NCBI GenBank assembly: GCA_029210695.1
Contig: JARGFH010000007.1
Location: 41,108 to 105,107 of the forward strand
Direction of reading: 5' to 3'
Length of the DNA stretch: 64,000 bases
Origin: Acidimicrobiia bacterium
GTDB lineage: Bacteria > Actinomycetota > Acidimicrobiia > Spongiisociales > JAHEDJ01
Position numbers and translations under genes: made by a program
Notes under the pieces: model-generated
Seen by the model: only the letters and a program-made list of their open reading frames with translations
Told to the model about the DNA's origin: nothing
The model's database searches: none
In this document: one piece after another, positions 16,102 through 24,600 of the stretch
Layout of the letters: each line of letters begins with the position of its first letter
Numbering within the stretch: the stretch's first letter is position 1

Positions 16102-16941
16102 TCAGATCTCCTGCAATGCCTCGGCCAGGGGCTGAACCATTCCTGGGTTGAACGGCGCCCGCAAGCTGAACACCGCCATGTCGAGTCCGGTCTCGAACAA
16201 TTGAGCCGCCTCGGCGGCCAGGGCCTTCGGGTCGGCATCGGCGGGAGTGAACACGTGAGCGCTGCGCGTGATCTCGTTTGCATTGCGTCCGACTGCCTCG
16301 CAGTGTGAGAGCAGCACTTCGTTCTTGTGGTTCCAGGCGTCGGGTTCGATCCTCAGGGCATCCCAGATGTCGGCCCATCGAGCAACGATCTTCAGGGTGC
16401 GCCTTTCGCCGCCGCCACCGATGGCGATCGGGAGGCGAGGTCGCTGCGGGCCTTTCGGTTCGCAGTGGGCATCGGTGAAGGTGTAGTACTCACCGGCGAA
16501 GTCGAGGGACGGCTCCGACAACAGACGAGCGATGACCTCCACCCCCTCTTCGAATCGATCCATCCGCTCTTTGATGGTTCCCAACTCGAGACCGTAGGCC
16601 TCGACCTCGGTTTGAAACCAACCGGCTCCGAGCCCGAGGTTCAGGCGACCGCCGGACACGATGTCCAGAGTCGCAGCCATCTTCGCCGTCACTGCCGGAT
16701 GCCGGAAGTGCATGCCGTGCACCATCGTTCCTACCCGGATCCGGGATGTGGCGCGGGCGAGCGCGGTGAGCGTGACCCATGCTTCGAGAACGGGTCCGTG
16801 CGGGTCGCCGGCGATGGGGTAGAGGTGGTCGAATACCCAGGCCGACTCGAACAGGTCGATCTGGTCGGCTTCCTTCCACACCGCCAGCGTGTCGTCCCAG
16901 CTCACATGCTGCGGGGGAGTCTTGATGGCGAATCGTCCCAT
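16102..16941 (-). CDS. LLM-class F420-dependent oxidoreductase
   Basis: 279 residues from the ATG at 16941 (MGRFAIKTPPQHVSW), with GAGAGG 8 nt upstream; a TTG at 16947 is a weaker alternative. The luciferase-like TIM barrel is recognised from DHLYPIAGDPHGPVLEAWVTLTALARATSRIRVG, RHPAVTAKMAATLDIVSGGRLNLGLGAGW and the later RPRLPIAIGGGGERRTLKIVARWADIWD. Family members reduce or oxidise substrates with F420 (some use FMN); the substrate is unknown. It is 85 nt downstream of the FAH-family gene on the same strand and could be in one operon with it, hence under the same operator at 17901-17930. Confidence 0.85.
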   Translation of the reverse strand: MGRFAIKTPPQHVSWDDTLAVWKEADQIDLFESAWVFDHLYPIAGDPHGPVLEAWVTLTALARATSRIRVGTMVHGMHFRHPAVTAKMAATLDIVSGGRLNLGLGAGWFQTEVEAYGLELGTIKERMDRFEEGVEVIARLLSEPSLDFAGEYYTFTDAHCEPKGPQRPRLPIAIGGGGERRTLKIVARWADIWDALRIEPDAWNHKNEVLLSHCEAVGRNANEITRSAHVFTPADADPKALAAEAAQLFETGLDMAVFSLRAPFNPGMVQPLAEALQEI

Positions 16942-17026
16942 GATCAAAACCTCTCAGTAGTTCGGATGGCATCCACCCTATGCGTTGTGGGGCTTGCACG
17001 TTCGATGCGGCGCGGCACGAGGGGGA

Positions 17027-17893
17027 CTACTCCACTGGATTGCGCAATGTACCGATCCCGTCGATGGAGATCTCGACGACGTCGCCCTTCACCAGGTAGC
17101 GCGGTGGGTCGAATCCGATCCCGACGCCGAGGCCGGTTCCCGTGGCGATGACATCGCCGGGCTCTAGCGTCATCACCTGTGACAGCGTGACGATGAGAGA
17201 TTCGGTATCGAAGATCAACGCCGAGATGGGCGCTTCCTGGCGGAGTTCGCCGTTGACATGGGTACGCATCCACGATGAGGTGATGTCCGGTAGTTCGTCC
17301 CGGGTGGTGATGCATGGTCCCATCGGGCAGAACGTGTCGGGGCTCTTTCCGATGAACCACTGGACGTGCCGTTTCTGGAGATCACGAGCTGTGACGTCGT
17401 TGACGATCGTCCAGCCGAACACGTGAGAGAGGGCGTCCTGTCGACTCACGTTCTTCGCTTGGCGACCGATGACCACAGCCATCTCACCCTCGTAGTCGGT
17501 GGAGCCGGTCGGGTCGTTGGCGAGGATGATCGGTTCGTCGGGACCGATCACCGACGTCGGAGCTTTGGTGAACACCACCGGGTTGTCGGGAATCATCTGT
17601 TTTTCGGAGGCGTCGAAGCCTGAATCAGAGAATTCCTTTGCATGGTCCCGGTAGTTCCGGCCGACCGCGATGACGTTCTTGCGCATGCGTAGCGGGGCGA
17701 GCAGTCGGACCGCGGAGAGAGGCACGCGCGGGCCTTCCCGTAGCGCCTGCATCGCAGAGTCGACCGACCAATCGGCGATCACGTCGACCATATCGGCCGA
17801 CCCGAGCCCTCCGGAACTGAGATCCACGATCTCGTCTCCTTCGATGCCACCGACTGCAATCTCTCCTTCGAACCCGAAAGTCACTAGCCTCAC
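17027..17893 (-). CDS. Fumarylacetoacetate hydrolase (FAH) family protein
   Basis: 288 residues from a GTG at 17893. The FAH fold is shown by AVGRNYRDHAKEF, NPVVFTKAPTSVIGPDEPI, the metal-binding stretch DYEGEMAVVIGRQAKNVSR, GWTIVNDVTARDLQKRH, and TLEPGDVIATGTGLGVGIG. Members cleave or decarboxylate 1,3-diketone or 2-oxo acids (acylpyruvases, oxaloacetate decarboxylases, 2-hydroxyhepta-2,4-dienedioate enzymes) using a divalent metal. A paralogue is at 20806 in the divergent operon. The palindrome 17901-17930 starts 8 nt upstream, so expression is probably controlled from there. Confidence 0.88.
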   Translation of the reverse strand: MRLVTFGFEGEIAVGGIEGDEIVDLSSGGLGSADMVDVIADWSVDSAMQALREGPRVPLSAVRLLAPLRMRKNVIAVGRNYRDHAKEFSDSGFDASEKQMIPDNPVVFTKAPTSVIGPDEPIILANDPTGSTDYEGEMAVVIGRQAKNVSRQDALSHVFGWTIVNDVTARDLQKRHVQWFIGKSPDTFCPMGPCITTRDELPDITSSWMRTHVNGELRQEAPISALIFDTESLIVTLSQVMTLEPGDVIATGTGLGVGIGFDPPRYLVKGDVVEISIDGIGTLRNPVE

Positions 17894-17900
17894 TATCTCG

Positions 17901-17930
17901 ACATCCTACATCGCATATGATGTAGGATGT
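17901..17930. promoter_or_regulatory. Palindromic operator between divergent operons (probable GntR site 1)
   Basis: Perfect inverted repeat of 11 bp: ACATCCTACAT (17901-17911) and ATGTAGGATGT (17920-17930) with an 8-nt centre. The TGTAGGAT half-site recurs at 24465-24472 (before the GntR gene) and 26811-26818 (before AOR1). It lies between the FAH/LLM genes and the ABC transporter operon. Confidence 0.7.
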
Positions 17931-18009
17931 TCTGCATGGCGGAGCAGATGAACAATCTGCGACTGTCCAAACGGGAAGCCCATGGCGAAGGCCTAACTTG
18001 GAGGTAAGG

Positions 18010-19080
18010 ATGTTTCGCAAGCGTTCACTAACCGTTCTGCTCATCGTATTGGTTCTGGTGGTGGCCGCATGCGGGGGAACGGAAGACACGACTACTACCG
18101 CCGGAGCTGCTACAGCTACCACAGCCGGACCCATGGAGATGACTGAGGTCGTTGTTCTGGCTCCGAACCCGTCCGCTGTCATCTGGTTCCAGCTGTGTTC
18201 TGCCATCTATCAGGGATTCCTCGAGGAAGAGGGCATTGACGCCTCGTTCGAAGCCGTCGACGGCTCCGGAGCCGTTCTACAAGCGATGGCTGCCGGTCAA
18301 GCCGAGTTCGGCATTCCCGGCCCAGGTCCGTTGCTGGGAGCCCGGGCGGCAGGTGAAGATCCCGTTGCCATCTACAACGGCTTTGCCCAGGCCCTATTCG
18401 GGCTGGTGGTGCTAGAAGACTCCGACTACAAGGTCCCTGCGGACTTGAAGGGCACCGATGGACCGACCGTTATCGGTGTCGGAACCGCAGAAGGATCCGA
18501 AGTGACCTTCGTACGTCCGATTCTCAATGAGGCCGGCCTGGAAGAGGGCGTCGACTACGAGTTCCTGCCCGTCGGTGACGGTGGCCCCGCCACCGCAGCC
18601 TTCGAGCGGGGCGAGATCGAAGCCTATGCAGCTGCCGTGCCGGACATGGCGATCATCGAAGCCCGCGGATTGCCGTTGCTGGAGATCACTCCTCCCGAGT
18701 ACAAGACGGTGTTCGGAAACGGATATGCCACGACCCAATCACTGATCGATTCCGATCCGGATTTGGTGCAGGGCTTCGTCAACGGGTTGGTCAAGGGCGC
18801 CCTCTTTGCAGAGGGAAACCCGGATGCCGCCGAGGCAGACTGCGCGCAGATGAACCCGGAAGAGGCGACCGATCCTGAGCTCGCACGGGCTCTGCTGGAT
18901 CTGACGCTCGTCGTCAGCAAGCCGCTCGGTGGGTTGCCATGGGGCACCTACGATCCACAGGCCTGGGCAGACTGGGGCCAGAGCCTCGTCGACGACGGGA
19001 CGCTGGACGAGCTGCCCGACACGGGCGTCGCGTTCACGAATGAGTACGTCGAGAAGGCTCACGCCAACGCCGGTAGCTGA
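18010..19080 (+). CDS. ABC transporter substrate-binding lipoprotein (SsuA/TauA/NMT1-like)
   Basis: 356 residues from the ATG at 18010, GGAGG just upstream. Lipoprotein signal: MFRKRSLTVLL then VVAAC with lipid-bearing Cys21, followed by a Thr-rich linker. The mature part has the pattern of the NMT1/THI5-like and sulfonate/taurine receptors: AVLQAMAAGQAEFGIPGPGPLL, PADLKG, VGTAEGSEVTFVRPIL, AFERGEIEAYAAAVPDMAIIEARG. Ligand unknown; the neighbouring hydrolases suggest an organic acid or heterocycle rather than a sulfonate. First gene of a six-gene plus-strand operon that runs to 23133. Confidence 0.87.
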   Translation: MFRKRSLTVLLIVLVLVVAACGGTEDTTTTAGAATATTAGPMEMTEVVVLAPNPSAVIWFQLCSAIYQGFLEEEGIDASFEAVDGSGAVLQAMAAGQAEFGIPGPGPLLGARAAGEDPVAIYNGFAQALFGLVVLEDSDYKVPADLKGTDGPTVIGVGTAEGSEVTFVRPILNEAGLEEGVDYEFLPVGDGGPATAAFERGEIEAYAAAVPDMAIIEARGLPLLEITPPEYKTVFGNGYATTQSLIDSDPDLVQGFVNGLVKGALFAEGNPDAAEADCAQMNPEEATDPELARALLDLTLVVSKPLGGLPWGTYDPQAWADWGQSLVDDGTLDELPDTGVAFTNEYVEKAHANAGS

Positions 19081-19086
19081 TTCAAA

Positions 19087-19920
19087 GTGATCGAATCAAC
19101 CGATTCGGTTGATCGGGCGGGGCAGCAGTCCCGCCCGATCAACGACGAGGTCGTGAGAGTCACGAACCTCAACAAGACCTTTCACAAGCGTGGCCTGAAG
19201 GCTCTCGACAATGTCGATATGACGCTGCGGCATGGCACCTTCACCAGTGTCATCGGGCCAAGCGGATGCGGGAAGTCCACACTCTTGAAGATACTGGCCG
19301 GCCTGATCCCGGCCACGTCGGGTGAGATATTGCTCAGCGGCAAACCGGTCACCGGCCCGAGGCAGGATATCGGAATCATGTTCCAGCAGCCGACGCTATT
19401 GCCGTGGCGAACCGCGTTGGAGAATGTGCTGCTCCCCATTGAGATCAGATCCGGCTCTGCTGCCGCGAAGAAGCAGTCGGACGTCGGCATGCAGTTGCTC
19501 GAGTTGGTGGGGCTGAATGGATTCCACGATGTCCGTCCTTTCGAGCTATCCGGAGGGATGGCGCAGAGGGTTGCCATTTGTCGGATGCTGGTCACCGGAC
19601 CAGCGATTCTGCTGCTCGATGAACCATTTGGTGCACTAGACGAGCTGACCCGTGAGTACATGAACGTCGAGCTACAGCGCATTTGCAGAGAACGCGATGC
19701 CACCTCCTTCATGGTGACCCACGCAATTCCAGAGGCCGTCTTCTTGGCCGACCAGGTGTTCGTGATGTCGGCCCGGCCCGGCCGGATTGCCACCGTGGTG
19801 GATGTTGATCTTCCTCGCCCCCGGAACCTCGACATGATGACTACTCCCGAGTTTGGGGCGCTCGTACATCGTGTGCGAGAGAGTCTCGACATGGGAATCG
19901 ACGGCGGAGGCTTGGCATGA
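19087..19920 (+). CDS. ABC transporter ATP-binding protein (SsuB/TauB-like)
   Basis: 277 residues, GTG start 6 nt after the receptor gene. Walker A GPSGCGKST, Q-loop FQQPTLLPWRT, signature LSGGMAQRVAICRML, Walker B ILLLDEPFGALDELTRE, and the switch His in TSFMVTHAIPEA. The LPWRT and FGALDxLTR forms are typical of the nitrate/sulfonate/taurine branch. It powers uptake together with the permease whose ATG overlaps its stop (ATGA). Confidence 0.93.
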   Translation: MIESTDSVDRAGQQSRPINDEVVRVTNLNKTFHKRGLKALDNVDMTLRHGTFTSVIGPSGCGKSTLLKILAGLIPATSGEILLSGKPVTGPRQDIGIMFQQPTLLPWRTALENVLLPIEIRSGSAAAKKQSDVGMQLLELVGLNGFHDVRPFELSGGMAQRVAICRMLVTGPAILLLDEPFGALDELTREYMNVELQRICRERDATSFMVTHAIPEAVFLADQVFVMSARPGRIATVVDVDLPRPRNLDMMTTPEFGALVHRVRESLDMGIDGGGLA

Positions 19921-20789
19921 CACAGAAGACTGAAACCCATGGTGTTCCCAGCGCGATGTCAGACGCGGAGGAGCTTTGGTATTCGGGCAAGTGGATCGAC
20001 CGGGTTCCACAACCGGTCTCGATCTTTGTTCTCGGGGTATCGATGCTTGGTGTCTGGTGGCTGATCGCCGAACTCGAGTTCGTCTCCCGGATTCTTCTTC
20101 CGGGTCCGGCGGAAACGTTCGAAGAGCTGTGGGATACGACCAAGAACATCGTTACCGGCGGGCATATTGCGGAGGGTCTTTGGATCACCACCCAGGAAGT
20201 GATTTGGGGCTTCATCTCGGCCGCGGTCCTTGGCTTCTTGCTCGGGGTGGTGGTCGGTGAAACCCGGTTGGGGCGGAGAGCGGTCATGCCCTACCTGGTT
20301 TCATTCAATGCACTCCCAAAGGTCGCGTTCGCCCCGGTCTTTGTGGCCTGGTTTGGGTTCGGCGTCAATTCGAAAATCGTGATGGCGGCGTTCATCGCTT
20401 TCTTCCCGGTGATTGTCGACACGGCAGCCGGTTTGGCGGCAGTCGACGCGGAAACTCAGATGCTGTTCCAATCGATGGAGTCCTCTAGGTGGCAGACGCT
20501 GCGCAAGTTGAAACTGCCTTCCGCTCTGCCGTTCATCTTCGCCGGACTCAAGACGGCGGCGGTGTTCTCGGTAGTCGGGGCAGTGGTCGGCGAGTATCTC
20601 GGCGGAGGCCATGGATTGGGTGAGCTGATCAGGTTTAGCGCCCAAACGCTGCGGATCGATCGGGTCTTCGCGCTGATCGTCTACCTCGGCGTCATCGGCC
20701 TCCTTCTGTTCGGCCTGGTGGCCTGGACTGAGAGGAAGCTGTTGTTCTGGCACAAGTCTGAGATCTTCGAGATCCAGGGCACGGGCTGA
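19917..20789 (+). CDS. ABC transporter permease (SsuC/TauC-like)
   Basis: 290 residues, about six membrane segments, e.g. PVSIFVLGVSMLGVWWLIAEL, VIWGFISAAVLGFLLGVVVG, IVMAAFIAFFPVIVDTAAGL and VFALIVYLGVIGLLLFGLVAW. The BPD_transp_1 coupling region reads RWQTLRKLKLPSALPFIFAGLK. Start overlaps the ATPase stop by 4 nt. One permease gene implies a homodimer. Confidence 0.92.
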   Translation: MTQKTETHGVPSAMSDAEELWYSGKWIDRVPQPVSIFVLGVSMLGVWWLIAELEFVSRILLPGPAETFEELWDTTKNIVTGGHIAEGLWITTQEVIWGFISAAVLGFLLGVVVGETRLGRRAVMPYLVSFNALPKVAFAPVFVAWFGFGVNSKIVMAAFIAFFPVIVDTAAGLAAVDAETQMLFQSMESSRWQTLRKLKLPSALPFIFAGLKTAAVFSVVGAVVGEYLGGGHGLGELIRFSAQTLRIDRVFALIVYLGVIGLLLFGLVAWTERKLLFWHKSEIFEIQGTG

Positions 20790-20805
20790 ACCGAAAGGAA
20801 GACAC

Positions 20806-21654
20806 ATGAGAATCGCTCGAATTGCCGGGCCGTCCGGCCCCGCCTATGTGGTGCAGGTTGGAGACGGGTCGTGGATCGATCTGCGGCCGCTTGGCATCGA
20901 CGTAACGACCACGCCGGAGCTGACCGAGGCCGCTGATGCGCTGGCCGCCCTGGACGTCGAGGCTTTGGGTGGAGGCGTCGTGGATCCGACGTTCCTCGCC
21001 CCGGTGGTCGCCCCCGGCAAGCTGATGGCGATAGGTCTCAACTACTCGGACCACATTCGTGAAACCAACTCGAACGCGCCGGTGAACCCGATCCTGTTCA
21101 TGAAAGCGAATACGTCGCTGACAGGGCCCGAGGACGACATCATCGTTGATGCAGCCATGACCTCAATGGCCGACTACGAGACCGAACTCACCGCCATTAT
21201 CGGGCGCCGTACCAAAGGCGTCTCCAAGAGCGAAGCACTCGATGCCGTCTTCGGCTACACCGTTGCCAACGACGTCACCGCCCGCGACTGCATGAAGTCC
21301 GACGGCCAGTTGGTCCGGTCCAAGAGCTTCGATACCTACTGTCCGATCGGGCCGTGGATCACCACCGCCGACGAGGTACCCGATCCGCAGGCACTCGGGA
21401 TCAAGACGCTGGTCAACGGGGAAGTACGGCAGGACTCCACGACGGGCGAGATGCTGTTCCCGCTCGACCACCTCATTCACTTCCTTGCCAGGGGAATGAC
21501 CTTGGAGCCCGGTGACGTGTTGCTGACCGGAACCCCACACGGAGTGGGGTTCGTCATGGATCCGCCCCGTTTCCTCCAACCCGGGGACGTTGTGGAGTGT
21601 GAAGTGGAGGGGCTAGGTAAGCTCCGCAATCGGGTCGTCGCACCCGCCAAGTAA
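20806..21654 (+). CDS. FAH-family hydrolase, second copy
   Basis: 282 residues, ATG with AAGGAAG upstream. Same fold as the 17027 gene but clearly different in sequence: AIGLNYSDHIRETNSNAPVNP, the metal site DYETELTAIIGRRTKGVSK, GYTVANDVTARDCMKSD, and LEPGDVLLTGTPHGVGFVMDPP. The TGTPxGVG ending is common in acylpyruvase/2-oxo-acid hydrolases. Located between the permease and the dehydrogenase of the same operon, it likely acts on the imported compound or a ring-cleavage product of it. Confidence 0.9.
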   Translation: MRIARIAGPSGPAYVVQVGDGSWIDLRPLGIDVTTTPELTEAADALAALDVEALGGGVVDPTFLAPVVAPGKLMAIGLNYSDHIRETNSNAPVNPILFMKANTSLTGPEDDIIVDAAMTSMADYETELTAIIGRRTKGVSKSEALDAVFGYTVANDVTARDCMKSDGQLVRSKSFDTYCPIGPWITTADEVPDPQALGIKTLVNGEVRQDSTTGEMLFPLDHLIHFLARGMTLEPGDVLLTGTPHGVGFVMDPPRFLQPGDVVECEVEGLGKLRNRVVAPAK

Positions 21655-21676
21655 TCCGCCGGGAAGGAGTGCCGCG

Positions 21677-22522
21677 ATGGACGTAGGATTCATGGGATTG
21701 GGCGCCATGGGACGACCTATGGCTTCAAACCTCGCACGAGCAGGACACCGGGTGGTCGCCTGGAATCGCTCACCGCTCGAGGCGCCCGAGGGAGTCGAAT
21801 CGGCCGGCTCTCCACGGGCCGTCGGCGAGCAAACGGAAGTCGCCTTCGTCATGGTCTCGGCCGCCGATGCGGTCGAAGAAGTCGTGTTTGGCGAGAACGG
21901 CTGGGCCGATGGGGCCAAGCCGGGATCGGTGCTCATCCAATCATCCACCGTCGGACCGGCCGCCGCCGAGCGTATCGGAGCACGAGTCGCAGCAGCAGGG
22001 TTTGGTTTCCTCGACGCACCGGTCAGTGGCTCGGTGAAACCGGCCGAATCCGCCCAACTGACGGTTCTCGGCGGCGGCGACCAGGCCCTGTTCGACCGCT
22101 TCCAGAGTCTGTTCGACGCAATCTCCAAACGAACCGTGGTGTTCGGACCGGTCGGGAGCGGGTCGGTAGCCAAGCTCGGAGTGAACGGGTTTCTCGTAGC
22201 TGTGATCGCGGCTGCTTCCGAGAGTCTGTCGTGGCTCCGCGAAGCAGATCCCGAACTCGATATCACAACCTTTGCCTCGGTCATCGAGCGGATTTCTCCG
22301 TTGGCGGCAGCCCGGGCTGAATCCATAACCGGTGAGGCGCCGGCGGGAGGCTTCTCGCTCCGGCAGGCTGCGAAAGACATGGAACTGGTCGGCGAGGAGT
22401 TTGGTTCCGGAGGCGTCATGGAAGCGGTGCGCAGCCTGACCCGATCGGGCCTCGAGCTGGGATTCGGCGAGCTCGACGTGTCGTGTCTCGGTGCTGTTGT
22501 CCGCAACCAGGGCAAAGCGTGA
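21677..22522 (+). CDS. NAD(P)-dependent 3-hydroxyisobutyrate dehydrogenase-family oxidoreductase
   Basis: 281 residues. N-terminal Rossmann motif MGLGAMGRPMASNLARAG (residues 6-23), substrate-binding DAPVSGSV (113-120), and catalytic K166 in GSVAKLGVN. The family oxidises or reduces beta-hydroxy acids such as 3-hydroxyisobutyrate, tartronate semialdehyde or glyoxylate-like substrates. GTGA overlap with the following RraA-family gene. A ribosome site GGGAAGGAG precedes the ATG. Confidence 0.9.
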   Translation: MDVGFMGLGAMGRPMASNLARAGHRVVAWNRSPLEAPEGVESAGSPRAVGEQTEVAFVMVSAADAVEEVVFGENGWADGAKPGSVLIQSSTVGPAAAERIGARVAAAGFGFLDAPVSGSVKPAESAQLTVLGGGDQALFDRFQSLFDAISKRTVVFGPVGSGSVAKLGVNGFLVAVIAAASESLSWLREADPELDITTFASVIERISPLAAARAESITGEAPAGGFSLRQAAKDMELVGEEFGSGGVMEAVRSLTRSGLELGFGELDVSCLGAVVRNQGKA

Positions 22523-23133
22523 CGGCAACGGCCGCTTTCGACGCAGAGGCCTGGGATTCGATAGCAGCCGCCAACCTATCCGACGTCATCGGTCGAGTAG
22601 GAGCGATGGACGGCGGTATCCGCCGCTTGAGTGGGCGGCGGATGGCCGGCCCGGCCCACACCGTTGTGACCGGCACCGGCGATTCGTCGACTATTCACCG
22701 GGCACTGGTGCACGCCCAACCCGGCTCGGTGCTGGTCGTCGACGCCCAGGGTGGGACAGCCCGGGCCGTGTGGGGAGCCGTCATGACGGCGGCTGCGATG
22801 GCCCGCGGAATTGTCGGCGTGGTCATCGACGGTGCCGTCCGAGACATCGACGAGGTTGCAGCCACCGGTCTTTCGGTGTACGCCAGGGCGACCTGCCCGG
22901 CGGGCCCTCACAAGGGTTTCCGGGGCGCGCATGGGGTGCCGATCCAGTGTGGTGGGGTAGTGGTCAACCCCGGCGATGTCGTCGTAGGTGATGCCGACGG
23001 CGTCACGGTCGTACCCGCGCTCCAGGCCGAGGCGGCGCTCGCCGCGGTTGCGCGCGTGATCAGCGCGGAACGGGAATGGATGGATCGCATCCGGGCCGGT
23101 GAGTCGACGGCCGATATCCTGGGGTTGGAATAG
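22519..23133 (+). CDS. RraA-family protein (possible HMG/CHA aldolase or oxaloacetate decarboxylase)
   Basis: 204 residues from a GTG that overlaps the upstream stop; the frame is open to 22483, but this start gives tight coupling. RraA fold: LSDVIGRVGAMDGGIRRLSG, ALVHAQPGSVLVVDAQGG, then the active-site stretch GIVGVVIDGAVRDIDEV with R108-D109, and NPGDVVVGDADGVTVVP. RraA-fold enzymes with the R-D pair bind a divalent metal and cleave 4-hydroxy-4-methyl-2-oxoglutarate or 4-carboxy-4-hydroxy-2-oxoadipate, or decarboxylate oxaloacetate. The catabolic context favours an aldolase over the RNase E regulator role. Confidence 0.85.
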   Translation: MTATAAFDAEAWDSIAAANLSDVIGRVGAMDGGIRRLSGRRMAGPAHTVVTGTGDSSTIHRALVHAQPGSVLVVDAQGGTARAVWGAVMTAAAMARGIVGVVIDGAVRDIDEVAATGLSVYARATCPAGPHKGFRGAHGVPIQCGGVVVNPGDVVVGDADGVTVVPALQAEAALAAVARVISAEREWMDRIRAGESTADILGLE

Positions 23134-23134
23134 C

Positions 23135-23162
23135 GGGTCGCTCCGACCGCGCGGAGCAACCC
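23135..23162. terminator. Hairpin between convergent genes
   Basis: GGGT-c-GCTCCG (23135-23145) pairs with CGGAGC-a-ACCC (23152-23162), loop ACCGCG. It separates the plus-strand transporter/catabolic operon from the minus-strand DRE-TIM gene and could stop both. No T-run follows. Confidence 0.5.
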
Positions 23163-23192
23163 GGTCCGATCCGTCCGCCTCCTTCGGATTGC

Positions 23193-24425
23193 CTAGCCGG
23201 TCCGGCCCGGCAGTACCTCTCCGACGATCTCGAGGAATTCGTCGTTGGTGAGAAGCCCTTTCTTGGCGAGCGACTTGCCCTTGACTTCAGCGAGGATCGT
23301 CTCGATCTGAGTCGTCTCTGCGTCGTTGATCCCGTTCTTGCCGAGCCAGATGGCAACTGAATCGATACCGGAGCCCTTGCCGAGGACGGCCTCCGGCTGC
23401 GGCTGACCAACGAGTTCCGGCCGGTAGGGGAAGGGCTCGGTGAGGTCATCACCGACGTTCTTCAACCAGGTGGTGATGATCCCGGATTCGACGTTGTACA
23501 GCTTCTCTCCGGTCACAGGTCGATTCGAAGGTTGCTGGACTCCCGATAAGTCGGCCACCAGACGGGCAATCTCTGTGAATTTCTCGGTCTTGATGCCGAG
23601 GTCGACGCCGTACATCGTGAGGAGGGCCAGCACCGTCTCCTCAGTTGGGGCGTTTCCGGCCCGTTCCCCGATGCCGCTCACGGTGGTTTGGAGCACCGAG
23701 GCGCCCTCGCCTGCGGCCAGGATGGTGTTGGCGACGCCCATACCGAAGTCCATGTGGAAGTGTGTCTCGACCGGCACCTTCAAACGTTCCCGAACCCGGC
23801 GCGTGTAGTAGGTGATGGCGTGGGGTGAACAAACGCCGAACGTGTCAACCAGGCCGATGTTGTCGACGTAACCGTTCGTGGCCACTGCTTCGAGATCGTC
23901 GAGCAAGTCGGTCATCGTGGCGCGCGTTGCGTCGATCGGGAAGAACGTGACTTTGAGGCCGTTCTCGTGGGCGAACAGAGTCGACTCGACCGATGCTTCG
24001 ATCGCTCGTTCCAGCGGCCAGCGGTAGGCCTTCTCAATCACGTGATGACTGGCCGGAACCTCCATGATCACCCCGGATACACCGCATTCGAGGGCCAGTT
24101 CGACATCGGAGATCATGCAACGCGAAAACGCATAGATCTCAGCATCGAATCCCGCCGCCGCGATCCGTTTCACCGCCTCGGTATCGGATGGAGAGACCGC
24201 AGGCAGACCTGCTTCGATGCGATGGATACCAGCCTCCGAGAGAGCCTCGGCTATTCGCAGTTTGTCGTCTACGGTGAACTCAACGCCGGCTTGTTGCTCA
24301 CCATCTCGCAGTGTGACGTCGTGGATTTGAATCTTCTCGGGCAGATTGAACGAATCGGTCACCTCTGGCAAGTAATTCCAGGGGCTCGAGAAGAACATAT
24401 CTGTTTTCCACGGGTGTTCTGACAT
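23193..24425 (-). CDS. DRE-TIM metallolyase (homocitrate/citramalate synthase-like)
   Basis: 410 residues from the ATG at 24425 (MSEHPWKTDM), AGGAG upstream. The DRE-TIM signature is HDVTLRDGEQQAG (R40, D41, E43), with the metal HxH in VETHFHMDFGMGVANT and the glycine-rich GIGERAGNAPTEE. These enzymes condense acetyl-CoA or similar with a 2-oxo acid, or perform the reverse lyase reaction. No leucine- or lysine-pathway genes are near, and no C-terminal LeuA regulatory domain is seen, so it probably serves this catabolic module. Operator 24454-24473 lies upstream. Confidence 0.85.
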   Translation of the reverse strand: MSEHPWKTDMFFSSPWNYLPEVTDSFNLPEKIQIHDVTLRDGEQQAGVEFTVDDKLRIAEALSEAGIHRIEAGLPAVSPSDTEAVKRIAAAGFDAEIYAFSRCMISDVELALECGVSGVIMEVPASHHVIEKAYRWPLERAIEASVESTLFAHENGLKVTFFPIDATRATMTDLLDDLEAVATNGYVDNIGLVDTFGVCSPHAITYYTRRVRERLKVPVETHFHMDFGMGVANTILAAGEGASVLQTTVSGIGERAGNAPTEETVLALLTMYGVDLGIKTEKFTEIARLVADLSGVQQPSNRPVTGEKLYNVESGIITTWLKNVGDDLTEPFPYRPELVGQPQPEAVLGKGSGIDSVAIWLGKNGINDAETTQIETILAEVKGKSLAKKGLLTNDEFLEIVGEVLPGRTG

Positions 24426-24453
24426 CTCTGCTCCTCGCGATTCGACCCACACT

Positions 24454-24473
24454 ATCCTGCATCCTGTAGGATA
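24454..24473. promoter_or_regulatory. Operator between DRE-TIM gene and GntR gene (probable GntR site 2)
   Basis: ATCCTGCA (24454-24461), 3 nt, TGTAGGAT (24465-24472): an inverted repeat with one mismatch. A shorter palindrome ATCCT-GT-AGGAT lies inside it (24461-24472). Same half-site as at 17901-17930. It is 29 nt before the minus-strand start and 128 nt before the GntR start, as expected for autoregulation. Confidence 0.6.
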
Positions 24474-24600
24474 TCAGATCGAACGCCGACGGCCCGATTG
24501 CAGTCCGATGGAACGTCGTTCAGGCGCTCTTTCGGTCCGGGGTAGGCTGCCGGCTTGGCTCGGAGTTGGATCTAGTGGCAGCAAAGGAATGGAGTACGAG

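Noticed and set aside
24508..24600. N-terminal extension of the GntR regulator
   Set aside because: The residues are not conserved-looking and the GTG at 24601 has a suitably placed GGAG.
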